From the NCBI GenBank assembly GCA_910591455.2, contig OU342818.1, positions 21,652,427 through 21,716,426 on the forward strand: DNA of 64,000 nt, given 5' to 3'. How positions within the stretch are numbered: position 1 is the stretch's first letter; each line of letters starts with the position of its first letter. The notes beneath the pieces were generated by a model. The model saw nothing but the letters and a program-made list of their open reading frames with translations, had not been told where the DNA came from and searched no databases. Positions 57,202 to 64,000 of this stretch are shown one piece after another. The translations under genes and the position numbers were made by a program. This DNA comes from Pholis gunnellus (lineage: Eukaryota > Chordata > Actinopteri > Perciformes > Pholidae).

Positions 57202-58427
57202 AACTCTTTAAAACCTAGCCCTATTTTTAGGCCTCTGCTCGAAAATTGCATACCCATACCAAAAGGACTGTAATTCTGTAACTACAAAAAAAAAAGCACT
57301 TTTATTGTTATTTTGTTCTTGAAATGAGGCCCTGGCTAGCCTTACAACTCTCCCAAATCATAGCAAAACATGTCAGTGGTCTCTAAAATAATGTGGCTTT
57401 GATAAAGTGAAGCAGGACAAAGTTAGAGAGGCTTTAGTACGGAGAGGTCAGGCGAGGTTGAGCAGAATTATCATTTTGGAACCAGCTGTTCCAGCTGTTC
57501 CATTGTACTTTTATATACTATATAACTATATATTGCACTTGTTTTATCACTAATAGTGTTCAATCTATCCATATACAGCAGTTTGACATCATTGTGAGAG
57601 CCAGAATCCTCTTTAAGACTTTAAACCATGGATCCATTCTCGTCTGATTGCAGTTTGACTGTGTCAATGTGAGGCTTTGTCAGCCTATGATTGGTCAAAT
57701 CCAGACTATGACACCTCTTTCGACATATCAGAGTTTCAGGAATGCGGTAAGAGTAGCCTGGTGTTGATTGACAGAATCGTTAGCCAGTAAAAATCAAAAA
57801 AGCACCGCGCATCCCCGAGCGTAAAATTCCATTCGCCAAATGTCTGACCCCTTCCCCTGGGGTCCCACAAGTTAGGTTGACCCCCCCATTCTACAGTAAA
57901 CGGATGAGAAACACACAGGATATACATAGCAACAATGTTTAGCCAACAAAACGGGGAATTATGCCGGTCTTTTCATGATTCAGCGTAAAGGTGAGATGCT
58001 GCTAAGATTTTATTTCGGTGAAGTGGTTTGTTGTCCTGCCGTTTGTTTGCTCACAGCGTTGTACTGGTTTCGCAGGGAGAAATTCTGAAGATATCTCTGG
58101 ATTCTGCATCAAATTCTCATGCCCTGCGATGTATTGGTGGTCCGTGTTAGTCGTTAGCTTTTTTTGGAATATCGAAGCAGAGTGCATAGCTCAAATACGT
58201 GATATTGTGGTATATCTTCTAGTTGCTTATATTAGATGTATATAATTGTGTTTGGAGAGTGTAAAAAATGACCTACATGGTAGTGTTGCCCAGATGTTGC
58301 TGTTTAATCTGGTATATAACATGTGTGTAGCATTCATTATATTCGTTTCTGAAAAGTGCATTCTACAACACTCTTCGCTAAACTGTCTCGCTGGAGGATC
58401 AAATGGTCCTCGCTCGGTAGCCAAGAG
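57202..58427 (+). mobile_element. TTAA-bounded unit 2, tandem relative of unit 1
   Basis: It begins AACTCTTTAAAACCTAGCCC and shares in order with unit 1: GCCTCTGCTCGAAAATTG, GACTGTAATTCTGTAACTAC, GAGGCCCTGGCTAGCC, TATATAACTATATAT and a TTGACAGAAT word. It ends GTCCTCGCTCGGTAGCC AAGAG before TTAA (58428-58431). In copy 1 of the host element the corresponding site (22750) has a single TTAA and no unit, i.e. an empty site. The divergence from unit 1 is large, so the tandem pair is old or arose from two related insertions. Confidence 0.5.
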
Positions 58428-58675
58428 TTAAAACAAGCTGTGCTGAAAGCAGAGCAAAAGAGGAAGACAGGAGCTGTGCAATGAGAAAATAAGCTAATGG
58501 GGAAAAAATTAGAATACAGTGCATTTGTGAAAAATTATTAAATTATAAAATAGCTATAACGTTGTGATTCTGTTTAGGCCAGCAGAGAAGTCTTAGCTGG
58601 CCCTGACGGCCCACCACTGCATTGAGGGGTGATGGTGGATCCCGCAGCCAGACCAGTTGAGAACCACCGCTCTAC

Positions 58676-61600
58676 AGGATACGCCGAGGCTGGGTTGTAA
58701 TAAAAAGAAAAGTGTAATTCAATGCAAACAGTGCTCATGAATGAATAAAAGTCCCAGCATTACAGATCAAATTTGATTTATACCAAATAAAGTCAGAATT
58801 GTAAGAGACAGACAGTGTTGCCAAGATAGTACAATCACCTCAGTTACACCTGAGTTATGTGCTTGAATTCCAATATTCAAAGGTGATATATCTCACTGGT
58901 CTATTATTAATCTTTTGTTGCCATTCTTCACCTGTGACATTTGGTGCCGCATTTTGTGAATGTGCCACAGTGTGTCCTCATATCGCCCCTACATTTACAC
59001 ACAGGCAAAAAGCCAGCTGTGCACACAGCTCACTTTGCCCTTTCAGAAGGAGCTCGGAGTGCACGCTTTCCTGCAGTGCTCCGTAAACAGCCGGCGCTCA
59101 GTGCCTGCCGCTGCTACAGTGATCATGATGTGCATCACGGATCAAGGGCATTGAAAAAAGAAATTGGGTGAAAACGGTAGCAATTATTATATTACAAATA
59201 TTGCCGTTAACAGAAAAATGTAACTGATGATGAATGAAAACTAAACTCAACCAGCCACAGTTGTAAAACGAAAAGACACCGTCCGTCTGCAGGGAATCAA
59301 ACCAGCACATTTTCAGCTATATGTCGGTACACCTCGCCCGAGGCTAACCTGCTGCTGCAGACAGGATGACCATTTGTTTGCAGTTACCTCTACTCAAAAA
59401 CACATTAAACCTGCTCAGTGATTCCCTCCAGGCACGCAGCTTTGTTAAGACCTATCCATCCAACCACAATATGTACCCTCAGCTCAGGCAGCAGTTTAGC
59501 TTTATCATCAGGACAAATAGTGTTAATACCTGCCATGGAGGAATCACAACACCCAACTTAATGGAAGGAGTCGAGCTGAGATCTCTTTGGTATATGCAGT
59601 GTGTATTTAAGGGAAGTGAGAAAGGTCATGAAGCTACAACTCAGCCTTGAAATATATACATGTTTGAAGAGCAAACAGAGCACAGCAGAGCCCTTACTTC
59701 AGGGGGGAAAGTGATGAACTCTCACATTGCATTAAGGCAAATACGTACAGAATTTCCGGAACCAGTGCTGTTACTGTCATATGTCTCTCATATTTTTCTT
59801 TCTAAGAGGCTGTAAGAGGAACAGAAGTGGATATATCAGAACTGCTGATACAAGTGAGAAAAAGCAGTCTGTAGGCCAATCCTGTTTGAGGAAAAGAAGA
59901 CTCTATTTGTCAGGATCCTTTTAACATTCAGTCGGGTTTATTTATGTAGCATACGTTTGTTTTTAGCCATGCTAACAGCAGGCTCTAAGGACGGCCATGT
60001 CAGTCGCTGCACTAGACTCCATCTAGACTGATACATCTCATTAACTATTGGATTGATTGGAAAAAAGGTAAACAAAGAGGACGGCACATGAGTGTTCAGC
60101 CTGGCAAATTACATTTACTCAGAAATATTAAGGGTTAAAGATGGAACATAAAAACACATGAAATCAGAAGAATGGGAGCAGTTACTATGTATCACAGATT
60201 TATTAATCAAACTATGTTTTTTCATTTGAGCTGTTTTGACAAAAACAAGTAAATAGATTATTTAAAATTACCCCAATTCAAGCCCTTACAGTCTCTCATA
60301 CTTAACCATTTACCAGGTGACGTCACAAAGTCACTTAGGGTTCAGGTGTTAAGGTGTTAAGGGTCATTGGGATTGGGCCACTGACAGGACACAGGACATA
60401 GTACCCAGAGAAATGAACTTACATGACATAGTAGAGACAATGACTTACAGGACATGGTATCCAGAGACAATCACCTGACATATCCTCGAGTGTCAGCATT
60501 AGCTTGACATTGGTGATGTAATGTAATGAAATGTCTCAACAACTATTAAATTAATTGTCCTGCAATTCAGTTTAGACATTCATGTTCCCCTTGGAATAAG
60601 TTGTAATGACTTTGGTGGTCCTCTGACTTTTCACCTAGTGCCTATTGTGCATATTTAAATACACCTCCTTGAAGTGAGAGTGGGCTGTGATTGGTGTGTG
60701 GCCGATTGGAAGCTATGATTCAATTGGCTGGCTAACAGCTGGGAGCGTGTGACTTCCGTGTCCTGCATTAACTAACGCAATGCTTCATTTGTGCCCAAGT
60801 ACAGTCTCACAGCGCCGCTACAGGGGCTCTAAACCCTTGTTACATTGTGTTAAAACACATGAAGACAATTGAAAATTTCAGCTATGAATCTAGTATAATT
60901 TGACATTGTGTTCAAGAACAACTTCAACATTTTCATGCAATGAAAGATGAAAGTTTACATGTAAGTTTTGTCTTGGAAAATTGAGAAAGTGTCAAAACTG
61001 GAAACGTACCTCCATCCATTTCAGATCAAGCATGCCAGCCCTGAGGTTTGGTATACATGCACAGAGGAATTCTACATGGGCTCTCACTCAATGCCCAAAC
61101 TTCTTCTGTGCGCTTCCGTGGTTGCTCAATTACAAGGTGAGTTCATTTGCATGTGTTGTGCCTGAAATCTTGGTTAGCAGGGCCCTCTTACTCTACACAC
61201 CTGCTTTTCTCATTATTGGCTTTAGTTCCTCAAGATGTTGTAAATAGCAGGGAGCGTGGTTCAGGCTGTAGGGAGCTGAATAAAGCAGATATTGGAGGGA
61301 TAGCAGATTCTACAGGTTAGAGGGAAATGAAGATGTAGTCACTAGGCTGATTATCCTCCATGCATTTCTTTTCCTCAGTGCGGCAGGTGGGGGATGAGAA
61401 TGTCAGGACGTCTTGGAGCAGTTTGCTAGTTGAAAGTGCCAAATATGAACTGTCTTCTTTAAATCTATATAATTTATCTAAGTTCTGGAAGTAAGGTTTG
61501 AGATGTCAAGAAACACAGTTGATGTGATTTCAAAAATGTTACGCATTCTATCTGATGCTCTTAATAAACGTCATACCGCTTGAAAATCATACAAGCAACT

Positions 61601-62229
61601 TCTTTCATTTCACCTCTACAAAATGTCCTGAGTCTGCATGGGACATATCAGCACCACAGTATTCATTATGGCACCGTAGCACAAATTACATTTTTGCATT
61701 TTCCAGTAATTTAAAGTGTACAGTTACTGAAATCTCATTTTACTTAAGTAGATCAGGATAATCCTCAACTGAGTTGACAGAATAAGTAAGTCTGGACAAG
61801 GATAGATGAATATAATCTTCTTATCTTGCAGTACAATAGCTGCGACTGGAAGTCCCGTAGCTCCGTAGCCAATCCCCTTTGCTGACCCCTGTCAAACACC
61901 ATCACAGTGCTTAAGATCTGGGACCAGACACTTTTACCTTCTCAGGGGCACTAAAGAAGATTACATTAGAAATAGTCACATGGTCTTTAAAGAAAAAAAA
62001 CTAAATTAAATAACTAAATAATATTTAACTCTGTTGACCCAGTCTGACTGATCCTACTGTCTTGTTCTGGAGCTCCCTGACGGTGCCCTGGTCGGGGTTT
62101 GCTGCCAGTAGACGGGGCGATACTGCCTCTGACTTTGTTTACGTTAAAAGCATTTTTTATTTCGGACGTCATTATTTTGTAATTTCTGTACTTTCTTATG
62201 ATTTATTTCTTTCATCTCAAGAGGCTCAG

Positions 62230-62230
<1 letters not shown>
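58676..62230. other. Unique DNA, no gene seen
   Basis: No transposon end or exon was recognised. On the minus strand near 59285-59345 a GGTTTGATTCCCTGC word resembles a tRNA B box, but the matching A box is poor. Several overlapping small frames (58859-59171 and 60968-61247) show no family resemblance. Confidence 0.45.

Positions 62231-62282
<52 letters not shown>
62231..62282. repeat. (CA)26 microsatellite
   Basis: 52 bp of uninterrupted CA. The poly-His/Thr tail of the small frame across it is an artefact. Confidence 0.97.
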
Positions 62283-62285
<3 letters not shown>

Positions 62286-62501
62286 CTCCCAAACACTGAC
62301 TATATGATGTTTGCTGGCTTGTATCTCAATGTTGTTGTCCTCTTGTTGTTATGTCTATGTATTGTCTCTTGTCTTGCAATAAATAAAATAATAAAATATT
62401 CACAAGGGTGTCCATGCAAATTTTAACAAGTGTCAGGCAATAAACAGCTGGATCGTTATATTGGTTCTTTAATGCAAAAATCATGACTTTTTGTCTCTTT
62501 A

Positions 62502-63010
62502 CGTACGACTCCTCTGGTTGCAAAAAGAAGTTGGATTGTATAGAAGTGTATCATAAAATGACCTGACATTTGATCTATTACCTCAGTAAACATGAGTTTA
62601 TGGTATCAATCTCTAGTTTCAAGTGTTCTTCAATACAGCATGATGTTCATTTAGTAAACGATGGTCCAATTTGAAGTGAAATAGACAATAAATCATAGCC
62701 TACTTTAGGTTGGGGCTGCCTTCTGATTTACATGTCTCTACCATGTTGTCCGATCTGGGAGTTGTCTGTTTTCATCTTACAACTGTAACCTTTCTCAGTG
62801 TGTTTTCAGTTCATAAAAGTTAATTGTAACATTTCGGTCGCCTACAAATGATTTATTAAGCATGTGGTTGTACTCCACCCTCATCACTTCTGTTTCTAAT
62901 AAACAAGATAGCGACGGCTAAAATACCAAATTCAAGGCTTGAAATCTGCAGTACACAAATTAATGGGTGGCGTCACGTGACTACAAGCACTTCTTTTATA
63001 CAGTCTATGT
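62502..63010 (+). repeat. Dispersed repeat (CTCTGGTTGCAAAAAGAAGT family), longest copy
   Basis: From GACTCCTCTGGTTGCAAAAA through TGTATAGAAGTGTATCATAA, TCAATACAGCATGATGTTCA and AAGATAGCGACGGCTAAAAT to TTTATACAGTCTATG. It covers both the 5' part seen at 6640 and 28990 and the 3' part seen at 32346. The middle (about 62760-62900) has extra sequence relative to the others. Non-coding; class unknown. Confidence 0.7.
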
Positions 63011-64000
63011 TGGATTTTATTTCCAAGAAAGCCTGAAATGAACCTGAGCGGGAAGGAAATCTGATTTTATACAAACAGCCAAAAATACACTGGCTTTTCT
63101 TGTCATATGGGTGCTTGGCACTTTACTGAAGATGTTAGTCACTGAGGCAGCTGTATAATGTACTTAAGTCGCCTCCAAACAATAACACAAAAATACTGTG
63201 GCACAGAAATTTGGTTTTCCAAAAAACCTCCCTTATCTCTGTCACATACAACTTAGTTGTTTATTTGGAATGCAAAACATGATCAAAATAATTTGACAGT
63301 CCTCAGCAGCTTTCTTCTGTGCGAAAGCAAAAACTGTAAAACCGTGTACTGCACACAGAGGAAATAAAAGCAAGTTTCATTGCAATGTGAAAATGTACTT
63401 ATTTGACCTCAAAGAAGAACTGCGACTAATGTTTAGAGCGATGGGAACTTGATTTTAGACAGAAGTAAGCAACATCAGGTCTCTGATTTCTCACTGGTGA
63501 CCTTCGATTCTGTCAGCTTAAGGATTTCATTAGCTGTGGCTATTAGCCTATTAAGGTGATGTTAGCTTCATGAGTCATAAACCCTGCCACATGCTGATGG
63601 GTTTTAAAATAGTCTCGTAAAGGGACCCGTTTGGTTAGGTTAAATTAATCTTGCTGCTTTTATTTTTATTGTTCGTTTAGTGTGAAACCTGCCAATCGAA
63701 ACCTTGGTGCAGACAAAATAAGCGCCTTCAAAAGGAACTATGGTGCAGTTTGTGACATTGCAATCCCACAGAAATAACAAATGTGAAAGCACCTTCAGGT
63801 GCTGTCTTAGGTAACTTTGGCTGAGGTTACTGGAGTGTAAGCTTACCAAATTTTTAAAAAAAGTAGGACAGAGCAGCAAATGTCTATTATCTAGGGCTTT
63901 TTTAAAAACATAATCATAAACCCCAAACTATTGTAGTAATAAATCCTTGGGAGAAGCTGTGACCTTGGAAGAGACACTTGATTAACTCTGTAAGCAGTAA
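63011..64000. other. Unique DNA, no gene seen
   Basis: No recognisable feature. The frame at 63640-63879 (minus) has no domain resemblance and no support. Confidence 0.45.

Larger units (their letters stand above)
54058..58619 (+). mobile_element. Non-autonomous hAT-like element, copy 2, enlarged by TTAA-bounded units
   Basis: It starts CAGTGGCCGTGCATTTTATA and ends GACGGCCCACCACTG, like the copy at 21694-22955, with the near-perfect duplication CATTAAGG/CATTGAGG. The left part (to about 54390) and right part (from 58428) match copy 1 directly. Between them lie a 0.77-kb stretch absent from copy 1 (54391-55164), a segment inverted relative to copy 1 (55165-55831) and two tandem TTAA-bounded units. 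It was inserted in the old ZBED5-like hAT only 12 bp from the site of the hAT element to its left. No transposase frame was recognised. Confidence 0.85.
50681..58675 (+). mobile_element. Old ZBED5-like hAT element, host of later insertions
   Basis: The left edge lies near AGTCCCTTGAACCCAAAAGT, and GGGTTGTGGACCC and AGTGGGTCGCGGGCC follow. The right edge is GCCAGACCAGTTGAGAACCA CCGCTCTAC, typical of ZBED-type hAT ends (reverse complement GGTTCTCAACTGG). Between them are a broken transposase (50846-51480) and two large inserted elements. Removing the insertions leaves about 0.9 kb. The two edges are only loosely inverted and no target duplication is obvious, so the limits are approximate. It is the oldest layer of the nest. 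Confidence 0.65.

Noticed and set aside
59285..59345. Minus-strand tRNA gene or SINE head
   Set aside because: A B-box-like word is present, but the A box is poor and no cloverleaf could be drawn with confidence.
1..64000. Endogenous retrovirus or LTR element
   Set aside because: No protease, integrase or retroviral RT motifs were recognised, and no LTR pair was found by eye.
1..64000. Novel multi-gene defence or biosynthetic system
   Set aside because: Apart from transposon proteins there is no coding density, no operon-like layout and no recognisable enzyme genes.

Overview
The window looks like vertebrate nuclear DNA, most likely from a ray-finned (teleost, probably percomorph) fish. The signs are an AT-rich, gene-poor background, abundant microsatellites, a tRNA-derived SINE, L2/CR1/Rex1-type LINE pieces, many hAT-like DNA transposons, and short dispersed repeats that I recognise from fish genomes. 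I see no bacterial or phage organisation and no host gene. Every open frame I can assign belongs to a transposable element, and the remaining frames look like chance. The window is best read as an intergenic or intronic stretch.

Layout. 1-12342: mostly unique DNA with GT and AT microsatellites, a few dispersed repeats and two composition-selected blocks (6950-7780, 9036-9640) that could be conserved non-coding elements. 12343-13787 and 17634-19386: two plus-strand LINE copies sharing a 5' start (AAGATGGCGCCGCGG). The first kept broken endonuclease and reverse transcriptase parts; the second kept an open endonuclease frame but lost its reverse transcriptase. Between them lies a degenerate tandem array (14380-15390). 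21694-22955: non-autonomous hAT-like element. 24403-27062: a hAT fragment beside a composite element that carries a CpG-rich fold-back (24862-25970). 30755-31504: another hAT fragment with a 117-bp MITE inside it, flanked by a perfect 8-bp target duplication. 32-44 kb: mostly unique, with dispersed repeats. 44499-46425: a nearly complete pogo/Tigger-like transposon with perfect 27-bp terminal inverted repeats, TA duplications and a transposase interrupted by one in-frame stop. 46.9-49.4 kb: hAT ends, a 27-G run, a minisatellite and a SINE.

50681-58675 is the most structured part, a nest of DNA transposons. An old ZBED5-like hAT, with its transposase frameshifted, was hit twice 12 bp apart, by hAT-like elements at 51512-54037 (duplication GTCGCGGC) and 54058-58619 (duplication CATTAAGG/CATTGAGG). 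The first was hit in turn by another hAT (52080-53418, duplication CTAGCTGT) that carries BED-finger and ZBED-type transposase debris. The second holds two tandem TTAA-bounded units and, compared with its relative at 21694-22955, an internal segment in inverted orientation with TTAA at both breakpoints. 58.7-64 kb is unique DNA with a (CA)26 tract and one dispersed repeat.

No cellular pathway or new gene system is supported. What the window offers is a readable insertion and rearrangement history.
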